DNA of 64,000 nucleotides, taken from positions 28,564,501 to 28,628,500 of the forward strand of contig NC_037090.1 of NCBI RefSeq assembly GCF_002994745.2. Direction: 5' to 3'. Source of the DNA: Rosa chinensis. Taxonomy: Eukaryota > Streptophyta > Magnoliopsida > Rosales > Rosaceae. The translations under genes and the position numbers were made by a program. This document shows positions 20,401 through 30,640 of the stretch, piece after piece; position 1 is the first letter of the stretch; each line of letters starts with the position of its first letter. The notes beneath the pieces are model-generated. The model did not search any database, was not told the DNA's origin, and saw nothing but the letters and a program-made list of their open reading frames with translations.

Positions 20401-21864
20401 AGAAAAGAATCACACCTGGGAACTTGTACCACTTCCTCGTGGTAAAAAGATTGTAGGGTGTAGATAGATTTTCACTGTCAAACATAATGTAGATGGCACA
20501 GTAAGTAGGTATAAGGCGAGGTTGGTGGCTAAAGGGTTCACTCAAACTTATGGGATTGACTATGATGAGACTTTTGCTCAGGTAGCAAAGATGAATATTG
20601 TTCGGGTATTGTTGTCACTTGCAGCTAATCTGAATTGGTCATTTCATCAATTTGATGTAAAAAATGCTTTCCTTCATGGGGAGTTAACTGAAGAAGTATA
20701 CATAGGTCTTCCTCCTGGATATGCATCAGATACACATGATGATGTTGTTTGCATATTGAAGAAATCCCTTTATGGACTTAAACAGTCACCCCGGGCATGG
20801 TTTGGTAGATTCACTCAATCCATGAGATGCTTTGGATACAAGCAGAACAATTCAGACCACACCTTATTCTTAAAGCACCAAAAGGGGAAGGTAACTATGT
20901 TTATTATATATGTGGATGATATGATAATAACAGGAGATGACTTGGTAGAAATTGAAAATCTTTAGAAGAAGTTGGCTTCTGAGTTTGAGATGAAGAATTT
21001 GGGAGATTTGAAGTACTTCTTCGGGATTGAGGTAGCCAGGGGAGAGATGGCATCTTCTTATGTCAGTGAAAGTATGTGTTGGATCTCTTGGCAGAGACAG
21101 GTATGTTGGATTGTTCTCCAATTGACACTCCAATTTAGCAAAATCACAAACTAGCAGAATATCCTGATTAGGTTCCAACTGATAAACCAAGATACCAGAG
21201 GTTAGTGGGACGCCTGATATATTTGTCACACACTAGACCTGATGTTGCTTATGCAGTTAGTGTTGTGAGTCAGTTTATGCATAATCCAAGTGAACAGCAT
21301 ATGGAGGTAGTGGTAAGAATCTTGAGGTACTTAAAGTCAGCACCAGGAAAAGGTTTAATGTTTTCTAAATGTCAGCACCTTGATGTTAATGGATATACAG
21401 ATGCAGATTGGGCCGGTTCTATCACAGACAAGAAGTCTACATCGGGGTACTTCACCTTTGTGGGTGGAAACCTTGTTACCTGGAGCAGTAAGAAGCAAAA
21501 GGTTATTGCAATGTCAAGTGCTGAAGCTAAATATAGAGGTATGGCACATGGAGTGTGTGAACTTCTGTGGCTACGAAATTTACTTTGAGATTTGGGTTTT
21601 AAGCCTAAGTCAGCAATGCAATTGTACTGTGATAACAAAGCAGCTATTGACATATCACATAATCCTGTACAACATGACCGAACGAAACATGTGGAAGTTT
21701 ATCGACACTTCATTAAGGGAAAGATGGATGCAAAGTTAATCTCCTTTCCTTTTGTTCCAACCGAGGAGCAATTAGCTGATATACTTACCAAAGCTATATC
21801 TAGCAAGTTGTTCCATGACTCACTAGGCAAGTTGGGTCTTCGTGACATTTATGCCCCAACTTGA
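17412..21864 (+). pseudogene. Copia gag-pol relic
   Basis: Gag starts at ATG 17412 (MAGPNAPLLEGG) with the gag motif LNGPGNYRTWKKMI, an in-frame TAG at 17901, and the zinc knuckle CQHCKLTGHTKETC with a TAG directly after it (18301). Protease (WIIDSGASDHMT), GAG-preintegrase (WHRRLGHPSF) and integrase (HSDVWGP, FIDDCTR) follow, with a stop at 19257 and frameshifts near 19260-19400 and 19680. RT carries DVKNAFLHGE, KKSLYGLKQSPRAW and YVDDM, with stops at 20465 (a Trp codon in GCRW) and 20963 and a damaged stretch at 21040-21200. RNase H (YTDADWAGS, SSAEAKYRGMAHG) ends at 21864. Several stops are CAG or TGG changed to TAG, as expected from cytosine deamination. Non-autonomous. Confidence 0.9.
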
Positions 21865-21871
21865 TTGGGAG

Positions 21872-22099
21872 TGTTGACTTGTGAGTCATGTTGTGTAGAA
21901 CAAGTTTGCTTGCATATAATCTTGTAGAAGAAGGAAACTTGGAGGACAAGTACACTTGGAGAACAAGTTTACTTGGAGATCAAGATGTGTAAAGTAGTAG
22001 TGTAGGGCTTGTATATATAATCCCATTTACACCATTGAATCAACATAAGAAAATTCATCACTCACAAATATCTCTTCCTTTCCATTTCATATTTTGACT
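21872..22099 (+). repeat. Right LTR of the P450-intron copia element
   Basis: 228 bp, starting TGTTGACTTG and ending ATTTTGACT, followed by target copy TTAAA (22100-22104). Confidence 0.9.
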
Positions 22100-23460
22100 T
22101 TAAACACATGCATGAATCTTTCTAGTGTTCCATAAAGATAAGAAGATTAACTGGCCAAGATTATGTAAGTGTATATATGTAAAGCAGGCCAGTAATTTTT
22201 TTTTTTTTTTTTTCCATTAGAAAGAAAAGGTGGTAACTATTACTTACCAAGATGATAGCCTTTATGCCAACTCGCTCGAGAGCAAAACCAGTCGTGTTTT
22301 CTTTCTGAATTGAAAGCAAAACGTCCACAAAATCTTGGTGGTCCTTATCAACCATATGAACATTTCCAGTCTTGGAACTATCTATATGGTCTTGAACAAC
22401 CATATCCAAAAATTCATCGAACCATTTGGCTAAACTATCTAATTCAGCATCCAAACCATTGACACGGGTCACCCAAGAAAGCCAGGGAATATAGTCACCA
22501 ATATTAACTCGAGTGAATAACTCATTTATCTCTGTGGATAGCTCCATAAACAGTCTCCCACGACATTCTCCTCTATCACTGTATTTCCTCCCCATAGCAA
22601 CTCTGCAAATGACATCACTAGTAAGCGTCGTAAGCATCGCTCAAGTTCACAACTGATGATGCAAAGGAGGAGGAGGAATTACAGCGCTATTTTATCTTGC
22701 TGATTAGTAAACTTATTTCCTCCTCTCTCACAGCGCGAAAAGATCGAACCCTTTTGTTGCTCAAAAGATTCAAGACGCAAGTACTTCTCATCTGCCTCTA
22801 GTACTCGCCATAAGGTGATGTCACTACGTCTTTGTAGTTATAGAACATCTTTTTGAAGAAGACGAACTTGGGTCTGTCAGAGAAGACCAAATTATGGGTT
22901 TTCAGGATCTCGCGGGCAGCCTCAAACGACGAGACCACGAGCACAGGCTTACTTCAGAAGTGGAGCAGCATAAGAGGTCCATAGCATTCAGCTAGGGTTT
23001 AAAGCGAGTGATGAGGGAACAAGCCTAGTTAGTGAAGGTTTCCAATTACAGGTAGCTTTGGTGGAGAAGGTGGTACTGATTGGTTTGTGGTGGAGGATAA
23101 TTTGTACAACAGGACGATGAAAATGGCTAGAAGTATTAGCTTTAAGGAGAGAGGTTTCAATAAGCTTGCAAGAAGCAATTGCAAGAGACTTAGCATCTTC
23201 TTCTACCTCTATAGGGATCTAGCTTGTTTGTTTTTGTGAAGATAGGGTGATCCTTTTATATAAAAGGGAGTATCGATCTAGTGTTTCAAATATATCATTG
23301 ACTTTTTTTTTTTTAACATGCAGGCCTAAGTCTAAGACAAAATTATCATTGACTTTCTTTATCAGGGTGAACAGGAGTTACACGATATTCTAAATTTAAA
23401 ATGCTAATTATGGTAGCAACTAAGAGTTTTGAAAAGGACTTTTTTTTTTTTTTGAAAGAA

Positions 23461-23880
23461 AGGGCTGGTGCAGCGACCCTCACGCCTTAACCATTAATGA
23501 AACCATAGAATACACCGGGAGGGGGGGGGGGGGGGGGGAGAACATAGTGCCTTAACCCCAAATTACAATAAGCCTGAAGAGAACCACCTGAAATAATAAC
23601 AGGCATCTCACCTAAGAATATGCATTCTATCATGCACCATTTAGCGAAGAGCGCTCTACAGGCTACTCCATGCGCTTTACAAATGTGGTGACAAACCGGA
23701 AAGATAATACTCACACGAAGCCATAAGTTACTAATACTATCAGCAAACCACAAAGGGAAACAAGATGATGTAATATAGCAGCTCAGAGCATGAATTTGGT
23801 TATTTATAACAGAGCAAATCAACTTGATGATCCTAATAAATCTGGCGGATACATTGCGTCTCATAGGTAGAGTTCAGCAC
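23461..23880 (-). mobile_element. LINE-like 3' end fragment
   Basis: On the minus strand the frame reads VCHHICKAHGVACRALFAKWCMIE, resembling the degenerate RNase H tail of plant LINE-type elements, followed by CTTATTGTAATTTGGGGTT.AGG. The same protein motif (ALFAKWCM) and the same tail recur at 51700-52060 on the plus strand, so the two are copies of one family. The tail here contains a run of 18 C (plus-strand G, 23521-23538). Confidence 0.55.
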
Positions 23881-24247
23881 ACAACAACAACTCACAAGGT
23901 TCCAACTACTGATCTGCAAATAATTGAAAAGAAATTAAAAAGGAATCTACAAGATTCATCCAACATGTAATTACATGGATAAATAATTGTTTGAGATCAT
24001 AAATATTAATGCTCTTGTTCCAAAAAAAAAAAAAATCTTGCAGACTATCTTGCAAACTCTAACGAACAGTTAACAAAATATACAAAAGTTTTGAAATTAT
24101 TAACTTTGCGAGGTGAAAATGTAACAAAAACAACAACAACTGAGTTTTTATTTATTTACAATTGGGGTCAACTTACACTCCAAATTGAAGCAAGTTTACA
24201 TTTCAAAAAAAAAAGAAAAAAAAAAGAAAGGAAAAGCATTACAAGAT

Positions 24248-24282
<35 letters not shown>

Positions 24283-24305
24283 GCTGCTAACCTACTTTGA
24301 ATTTA
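23881..24305. other. Intergenic with a T10G22 homopolymer tract
   Basis: Low-complexity sequence; T10 followed by G22 at 24252-24283. No gene seen. Confidence 0.45.
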
Positions 24306-24309
24306 TGAA

Positions 24310-25195
24310 CCAGCGTTGTTCCTAAATCATCATTTTGGAGGGAACCCTGGAGGAAATAGGGAATCATTTCCCAAGATGGACTGCCTCCACCAGTTGGAGT
24401 ACCTGAGGCTAACACCCGCCTCTGAATTCCCAGCCGGAATATACAGTCTCAGATTCCTGGAAAACGCGTTTGGAACATTACCAACCAGTAGAGGACTAGT
24501 AAGGCATAACAGAAGGTCTTGATCATAACCGAATTGTCTTGCTACATGATGTGGTCGGTATATTTCTTCTTAATCAAACCCGGTTAACCTATCTTTCTGT
24601 CTCGCTATGCATATTGCGACTATGAATAAGGTATTGCCTAGACCAGGACCAACCACTACCGTTTTCTCATTGTCCAGATAGACCCTAGCATAAGCTGGGG
24701 CGCCACTTGAAATCAGCTTCAGCTACCGTTTCTAGAGCCCTCCTCCAGTTATCAACTTTAACATCGTTTACTTGATTCCAACGAGCCACAGAAGAATTGA
24801 TAGCCCCAGTTTTGAGAATCTTTCCCATGCCCAAAGTTGAACAAGTTGAAATGGCGACTTGACAATGAGTTTTTTAGTCGCGGGTCCTGCGAAGTTTCTT
24901 CTTAGACCAAAATTAGTTACAGGTTCTACAATTTTGAGATTTAACAAAGTCAATTCTAGATATGTATCGGAAAGAATAGCTGATGCAAGACTCGTCTGCC
25001 CGCAGCTGATTGAATTGCAAGGGTTATATCTCCTTTTTCAATCACAGTACTACAAAAAATGCACCTTGATAACCAGTAAGCTATGAAGGCTTCCTGCTCG
25101 TATTCGGATTCAGTTGCCATGAACTTCTGCATCCAAAGGCTTGTGCTAGGCTTCCTGATCTTTTCTTGCATTATCTAGATTCTCTAATATCTTTC
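24310..25195 (-). pseudogene. Plant mobile domain (PMD, aminotransferase-like) pseudogene
   Basis: Reading the minus strand, broken frames carry the order and motifs of the plant mobile domain found in MAIN/MAIL proteins and in transposons: WMQKFM..EYEQEAFIAYWLSRCIF (about 25130-25060), LASAILSDTYLELTLLN (about 24985-24940), FQLVQLWAWERFSKLG (about 24860-24815), RWNQVNDVKVDNWRRALETV then FKWRPSL (about 24780-24690), EFGYDQDLLLCL and VSLRYSNWWRQS (about 24530-24370). Frameshifts and in-frame stops separate the blocks. Such domains also ride in Mutator-like and Ty3-type elements, so this may be TE-borne. Not functional. Confidence 0.7.
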
Positions 25196-25199
25196 ATAT

Positions 25200-25698
25200 T
25201 TGACTACTGGTTTTGAATCATCAAGAGATGCTTGTCCCACCAAGAATGAAGCATCCCAATGACCTGTTACTAAGAGATCAATTATCTCTATTTGGAATAG
25301 GTTGTGGTTGATAGTATAGATGTAAGCAACTATTGACATGTGTTGCAGCTTGTTTAGTATTTCTTGTTCAGATAAACCACATTCAATAGTGATAGGTTTG
25401 GGCTTGCCACCCTTTCATTTCTCATGTAGACCTAGATGTGGCCTATCAAGGTTAGGAATGTGAGGTTAGTATATGTGTTGGGCTTTGAACCTACCTTATA
25501 GAGTTATGACCCAAGGCTCTTCCTATGGCGAGTTGGCTTGTTATTCTGGTGTTTATGCTCGATATGCATATGGTATAAATAAGTCTCCCAATTCCCCGGT
25601 CAAGAACTCTCTTGGGTGGGGAGTTTGTCTAAGTAGAAACACCGAGAGTACACGGTAGATGACCCATTGAGAGGCGCTCTATTGGGATGAACAATTCC
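25200..25698. other. Unassigned repeat-like sequence flanking the young LTR element
   Basis: No gene. Together with 27691-28300, where GCGGTACC-type motifs recur, it looks like an older transposon interrupted by the young insertion at 25704. The interruption is inferred from the clean target duplication; the family of the host sequence is not recognised. Confidence 0.35.
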
Positions 25699-25703
25699 CC
25701 AGT

Positions 25704-26210
25704 TGATGTAGGACGATATTTTAGCCAACTTCAACAAAGAATCTCGAAAAGAAAGAAGCGCCTGCACATTAAGAAGAATGATTTGAATATTGAAAGTTGG
25801 TATTCAAATAGGCTTCTTACTGATGGAATTAATCATAAATTACTCTTTTGGATATACCGGGATTCTCGAGCGAAATCTTGGTTGAGATTCCAAATATATG
25901 TTTGCATAATATTCTTTAATATCTAGGATTTTATTTCCGATTTTTATTTAATTAGGTTTCCTAGTTTTAGTCTATAATAAATTGTTCTTTTTGTTTTCTA
26001 GTTGTATTAGGTTTATTCTATGTGCCCTATATAAGGCACCTTTTCGATTGTAATTTTCATTCAAGTTATCAATAAAAACTCAAATAGTAGAGAAGTTTCT
26101 CTATCTTTCTTACGGCTGTGCCCGTAATTGCTAGTGGATTCTAGCTCATCTCATATGGCTTTCGACGCTTGACGGAGCCCCTTACTATCGTGTTCACGCT
26201 TCCCGCATCA
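25704..26210 (+). repeat. Left LTR of the protease-only element
   Basis: 507 bp, from TGATGTAGGACG to CTTCCCGCATCA. It contains TATATAAGG (about 26028) and a polyadenylation-like AATAAAAAC (about 26069), suggesting promoter and R-region positions. Confidence 0.9.
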
Positions 26211-26411
26211 TTTGGTATCAAAGCGGGTATCGCCCGCTCCTTAGCAGACGACGATCCAAGGGAGAAGTTCACTACCACCAACCTCAACGACGTTGGTCGT
26301 AGAGTATCTATCAAAGAATGTTTCGTTGAAGAGGAACATGCCAAGGGATTCGCCCTAGGACAACCTCATCAATCCAAAAAAAAAAAAAAAGAGAGAGAGA
26401 GAAAAAAAAAC

Positions 26412-27401
26412 ATGGAACATTGGATATTCACAACGCCGGATTACGACGACTTCCGAACTACATGTGTCATCAAAGACAAGGTATGCTTTGTAATAATTGA
26501 CAGTGGTTTACGAGAGAACTTTGTAGCAAACAAATTTGTGGATTATTTTCAATTACCGACAATGAAGCTGAGTGATCCATACTGGATTCCATTTGGAGAG
26601 GATGAATATGCACAAGTAACAGAGGTTTGTAAAGTTCCTGTCTCTATGGGAAAATTTTATAAAGAAGAGATTACTTGTCATGTGATCGACATGGACGACA
26701 CTGATGTGCTTTTTGGAATACCATGGCATGAAAGCGTCAAAGGTGGTTATTGCAAAGACAGCACATATTTATTTCGGTGGGAGTCACACAAAATTAAAAT
26801 CAAGACTGAAAAGATGAACATCAAGAATGACCATCCTGAGGTGTGTGAAAAGGAACATGAAGAAGGCACTTTGAAGATTGAAGAGAAACTCATTAAGGAC
26901 ACGGAAGCTGATTCATTCATCACACCGATATCCATGTCAAGCATGCCTAATTGTGTTCAAGATCAACCCAAAGAGAAGTCAATGCCCATTCCTTTTCAAG
27001 TGGAGGAGTTCAAGTTTCAAGATGTTTATTCTAAACTTGTCTACGGTATTGGATTCATGGTGATACCTTTTAATTTCGAAAATATTGAAGTTGATGGCTT
27101 ATCATGTTTTATTCCTACTAACGATCGAGCTGCATACAAGAGGAACTCGAGGTCGAGTTCTTTTCAGGTGGAGGATACTAATGTAGGACGATATTTTAGC
27201 CAACTTCAACAAAGAATCTCGAAAAGAAAGAAGCGCCTGCACATTAAGAAGAATGATTTGAATATTGAAAGTTGGTATTCAAATAGGCTTCTTACTAATG
27301 GAATTAATCATAAATTACTCTTTTGGATATACCGGGATTCTCGAGCGAAATCTTGGTTGAGATTCCAAATATATGTTTGCATAATATTCTTTAATATCTA
27401 G
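26412..27401 (+). CDS. Retropepsin-like aspartic protease ORF of the young LTR element
   Basis: A 329-codon frame from ATG 26412, lying after an A/GA-rich tract (26377-26410), to a stop inside the right LTR. The frame is open back to 26169 in the left LTR, so the start is uncertain. Residues 18-130 match the Ty3-type retropepsin layout: CVIKDKVCFVIIDSG (catalytic DSG at 30-32), NFVANKFVDYFQL, CHVIDMDDTDVLFGIPWHES and YLFRWESHKIKI. The usual IDGGS motif reads IDSGL here. The rest is charged (KEKSMPIPFQVEEF) without a known domain, and the last 70 or so residues are LTR-encoded. The open frame in such a young element may be recent descent from an active copy rather than selection. Confidence 0.75.
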   Translation: MEHWIFTTPDYDDFRTTCVIKDKVCFVIIDSGLRENFVANKFVDYFQLPTMKLSDPYWIPFGEDEYAQVTEVCKVPVSMGKFYKEEITCHVIDMDDTDVLFGIPWHESVKGGYCKDSTYLFRWESHKIKIKTEKMNIKNDHPEVCEKEHEEGTLKIEEKLIKDTEADSFITPISMSSMPNCVQDQPKEKSMPIPFQVEEFKFQDVYSKLVYGIGFMVIPFNFENIEVDGLSCFIPTNDRAAYKRNSRSSSFQVEDTNVGRYFSQLQQRISKRKKRLHIKKNDLNIESWYSNRLLTNGINHKLLFWIYRDSRAKSWLRFQIYVCIIFFNI

Positions 27402-27685
27402 GATTTTATTTCCGATTTTTATTTAATTAGGTTTCCTAGTTTTAGTCTATAATAAATTGTTCTTTTTGTTTTCTAGTTGTATTAGGTTTATTCTATGTGC
27501 CCTATATAAGGCACCTTTTCGATTGTAATTTTCATTCAAGTTATCAATAAAAACTCAAATAGTAGAGAAGTTTCTCTATCTTTCTTACGGCTGTGCCCGT
27601 AATTGCTAGTGGATTCTAGCTCATCTCATATGGCTTTCGACGCTTGACGGAGCCCTTTACTATCGTGTTCACACTTCCCGCATCA
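27179..27685 (+). repeat. Right LTR of the protease-only element
   Basis: 507 bp, starting TAATGTAGGACG (the left LTR has TGATG) and ending CACTTCCCGCATCA, followed by CCAGT. Other differences seen are three transitions. Confidence 0.9.
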
Positions 27686-27690
27686 CCAGT

Positions 27691-29351
27691 CCCCCAAGTC
27701 CTCAAGCAAGAAAGGTTTAGATTAGGTCCTGCTAGGTATGGCATCGGGTGTGCTGCTATAAGGTTGTCGCTTCAGGTGGGTTAGGGTGATTATCCCGTTC
27801 TTGTGCTTGAAGGTAGCGGTACCTATATCAAGGTCACCAGGAGTGTTGCTCCCATGTGGTGTGACATTAGTAATGCTATCGGCAGTAGTAGTTGAGGTGC
27901 CGCTCTGGCCCCAAGTTGAGTGACTTGGGGTGAGCGTCCCACTTCGTGTCGTTAGCGGTACCGGGAATTCATGTGCTTTGTTATATTTGCTACCGGTACT
28001 GTAGCCTTTAATTGGTATTAGTATGTTTGTATACCTTACGCGTATGTAGCATTTGAATGTTATCAGCTCAATCGAGCTAGAAGCATACTTGAGTCATGCC
28101 TCTAAAAACTCAAAGAGGGAATAGGGCGTTCCCAAAACTACTCCATCGTGAGATCTCTATATTTGCAGTTGCCGAAATTTATTTTCTTAAGTATGAGGAA
28201 AGTTGATGTTGCCACGAGCTTACTGTATTTTTTGAAATCCCAAGCTACTGTAAATTATTTTTTTGAAGTTTGATTAGAGGAAAATAAACTTGCTGAACTG
28301 AGGATTTCGTATGTAGGCTTTGGGATGACCAGTGACACACAAGAGAGCAGCCCACCATACTAATGTCTATGTTAGCCACTTTGGCTTAAAGACATGTCAA
28401 GTAAAAATTTGGAGGTCGGTCTGGTCTATTAATGACCGTGGCAAAAGGTTGATCTATGCCCTAATAAGAACTTATGAAGTGCTTGTATTAGTCAGTTGCA
28501 AACTTGCAGTATTAACTCGTTGACTCATTTTCCGGCCCTATAAATAGACAACTCAAGCCTATTTTGGACTTTAGATTTTTATTCTTCCTATCTTTAAAAA
28601 CTTTATTTTAGCATACCTTTTTATTATGTAGCTTCGATTTTGAATCCACAACACTATGGATTCACGGAGGTTCAAATGAGATCAGATGGTTATTTCTTGA
28701 ATGTTTGTTTTAAGAGGCTCAATTTACGATAAATTATTTTTAAAGGCAATTTGCAGTATCAATATCTCTGGAAATCTGTCTCGTTTATATTCCCCATTAA
28801 TATATTGTTTGCGGTCTATCTTCACCATTATTCAACATTCAAGAGCTTCTCTTATTTTTTTTTTTTTTTTGGATGTTTAAACTTTAAAGCATTTGTGGCT
28901 GAGTCGGGAGCTGGGACAACAGAAACCAACCTGTGAAAATGAAATGATCTGTTGACCAAAATAATGACATAATTAATATTTTTTTTCTACAAAAATATTA
29001 CAACTTTTATGCACCGGCCAAACTATCCTGACAATTGTCCCATCTCCAGTCTCCGTAGTTGGTCGTATATATCGACATGAGTATATGTGACTGTGTTGGG
29101 TGCACATCTATTATATATATTTATCTTTAATCAATTAATTGGTTATAATTTTGTAAATGAAGCACATGCGCTAGTATTGGTAATGGACAAGGATATAAAG
29201 CGGCCAATTTAGTGGTACCACATACCACATGATATCATATGTTCACTTTTGATATGCACTTTTCCGTCACTGCCACTCTGCCAGTACTATACACGTTTGG
29301 AATTGGATTGGCTTTGCCAGTTTGCCTACACCAGAATTGGCTTGGCTTTGC
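27691..29351. other. Intergenic, repeat-like; no gene seen
   Basis: The first 600 bp (CCCCAAGTCCTCAAGCAAGAAAGG..) look like transposon sequence of unknown family. A TATA-like stretch (CCTATAAATAGAC, about 28548) and T-rich tracts follow. No coding region supported. Confidence 0.35.
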
Positions 29352-29368
29352 CTATGAGGCTATGAGTT

Positions 29369-30443
29369 TTTTAATTTTTATTTTTATTCAGCATGCAATA
29401 TAAAAATAAAACACTCTTATAGGGTCAGCAGAAATAATCGTTTCTCATATTACTTTGAGACTCCTATTATAAAACAAGAACAAGAACCCCATATACCCCC
29501 AATACATCCACCTTTTAGACAATTTGCGCACCATTATTCCAAACAAAAATCAATAATCTCTAAAGCGAGAATTAAAAACCCTTAGAGATTATGATATTTG
29601 TGACCTAAAAAATTTAAATATTTTTCTGAAGAGGAGTAGCAGACTCCCCTTCCAATTCTACAAGTGCCCACAACGTCCACATCACCAACCGAAGAAAGCA
29701 TGGTCCAAATAGCCCAAGGTATGGAAACCCTAAGGGCACCAAATCAGGAAATGCTAAGGGCATCCCATAACTTTCTCCTTGGAGTTTCAAACCACCACCA
29801 CCAGCAACCTACGCCGCTGCCAAAGGACGTCGACATCGCAGACCACCTCACCCAATGATGGTAAAACCACCACAGCCATCCTTATCCGTCGGTCTGCAAC
29901 CACCAAATTCCAAATCACTACCTCCTCCGCCATACGTCACGGCCACATAGCACAGCCACAGATCCGACCGAAGCAGCCCCTCCCAGCCATCAGCCTCTCC
30001 AACAAACACAGATTGAAATAGAACAGTACAGTTGTCGGCAATCACCCCAACACCAGTCCATCCACCTCTGAACTTGTTCTTCACCATTTTGAGATTACCG
30101 CTGCCAACATCATTACCACCTGGTAGCAGCCAAATCCAAGCCAAGAAGCCCCGGTCGAAAGCCATCAGAGAGAGCCGCACTAGAGTCTCCGCGAGCCATC
30201 AAACCTTGTCAGCAACCAAATGTTGCTTTGGGCTTGTTACACCGTCTTTGAAATCCAAATAACCCCCACACAGCACCGTCGGTTGAATGAAAGTGACGAG
30301 AAGTAAGATTCATTTAGCCATAAGGCTAGCAATGGCCATGGCCAACAATTTTGAGAATTTTGATTGGAAACCGAGAAGTTCACAATTAAACCCTAGCAGA
30401 GCGGCTAGGTCTTTGCCTAAGTGAACATGAAAAAACGACTACA
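29369..30443 (-). mobile_element. Non-LTR retroposon, about 1.07 kb, minus orientation
   Basis: The segment is bounded by 17-bp direct repeats CTATGAGGCTATGAGTT (29352-29368 and 30444-30460), a typical non-LTR target duplication. The left end is T-rich (TTTTAATTTTTATTTTTATTC), i.e. an A-rich 3' tail on the minus strand. The other end is GC-rich and could be a 5' region. The longest minus-strand frame (30180-29848) is Gly-rich with no domain I recognise. There is no RT, so it is non-autonomous: a shortened LINE or a LINE-mobilised sequence. Confidence 0.75.
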
Positions 30444-30640
30444 CTATGAGGCTATGAGTTATGTGAGTTTCTTTGGTTATGTCAATTTTATGTTGCATAT
30501 AGAAATATTTTTTTCTTTTGAAAGATATAGAAGTATAGTTTTTTTTTTTCCTTTTTCTTTTTCTTTTTTCGTTCGATTGAGGATCTAGAAGTATAGTTAT
30601 GTTCAGCTTCTTTGCATGCATAGAGGAGCAATAATAGATT

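Larger units (their letters stand above)
16690..22099 (+). mobile_element. Ty1/copia LTR retrotransposon, decayed, in the P450 intron
   Basis: The 5410-bp element lies antisense to the P450, with 5-bp target copies TTAAA at 16685-16689 and 22100-22104. The LTRs are 16690-16934 and 21872-22099. PBS TGGTATCAGA starts at 16935, and a purine-rich GATTGGGAG precedes the right LTR. Gag and pol are on the plus strand with many stops and shifts. I count seven substitutions between the 228-bp aligned LTRs plus a 17-bp tandem duplication in the left LTR, so the insertion is fairly recent but not new. Confidence 0.92.
15999..23196 (-). pseudogene. CYP71-type cytochrome P450 pseudogene, interrupted in its intron by copia
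   Basis: The two-exon CYP71 structure is clear on the minus strand. Exon 1 (23196-22248) has an N-terminal anchor (LKLILLAIFIVLLYKL), [35 protein letters not shown], and SDVICRVAMGRKYSD. Exon 2 (16628-15999) has the I-helix VAGSDTT, ExxR in IKETLRLHPPVP, and the heme loop PFGAGRRVCPG. It is dead. Nonsense codons follow GNLH, interrupt HHSL*TLAE, replace the Gly after LLHF, and replace Trp in GEY*RQM. Frameshifts lie near 22637, after the DTT motif (about 16600) and before EIDFKGTDFELIPFG (about 16240). A 9-bp in-frame repeat (SELDSELL) follows the I-helix. The intron (16629-22247) holds a 5.4-kb copia element; without it the intron would be about 205 bp. Confidence 0.92.
25704..27685 (+). mobile_element. 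Young non-autonomous LTR element with a protease-only ORF
   Basis: The 1982-bp element has LTRs of 507 bp (25704-26210 and 27179-27685), target copies CCAGT at 25699-25703 and 27686-27690, PBS-like TGGTATCAAAGC from 26213, and a purine-rich GGTGGAGGATAC before the right LTR. I count four differences between the LTRs, so the insertion is very recent. The internal region of 968 bp holds one long open frame for a Ty3/gypsy-type retropepsin-like domain, with no gag, RT, RNase H or integrase. A family of LARD-like, protein-borrowing elements is likely. Confidence 0.9.

Noticed and set aside
29848..30180. 110-codon Gly-rich minus-strand ORF
   Set aside because: It lies inside the retroposon with 17-bp target copies and has no known domain, so it was not called as a gene.
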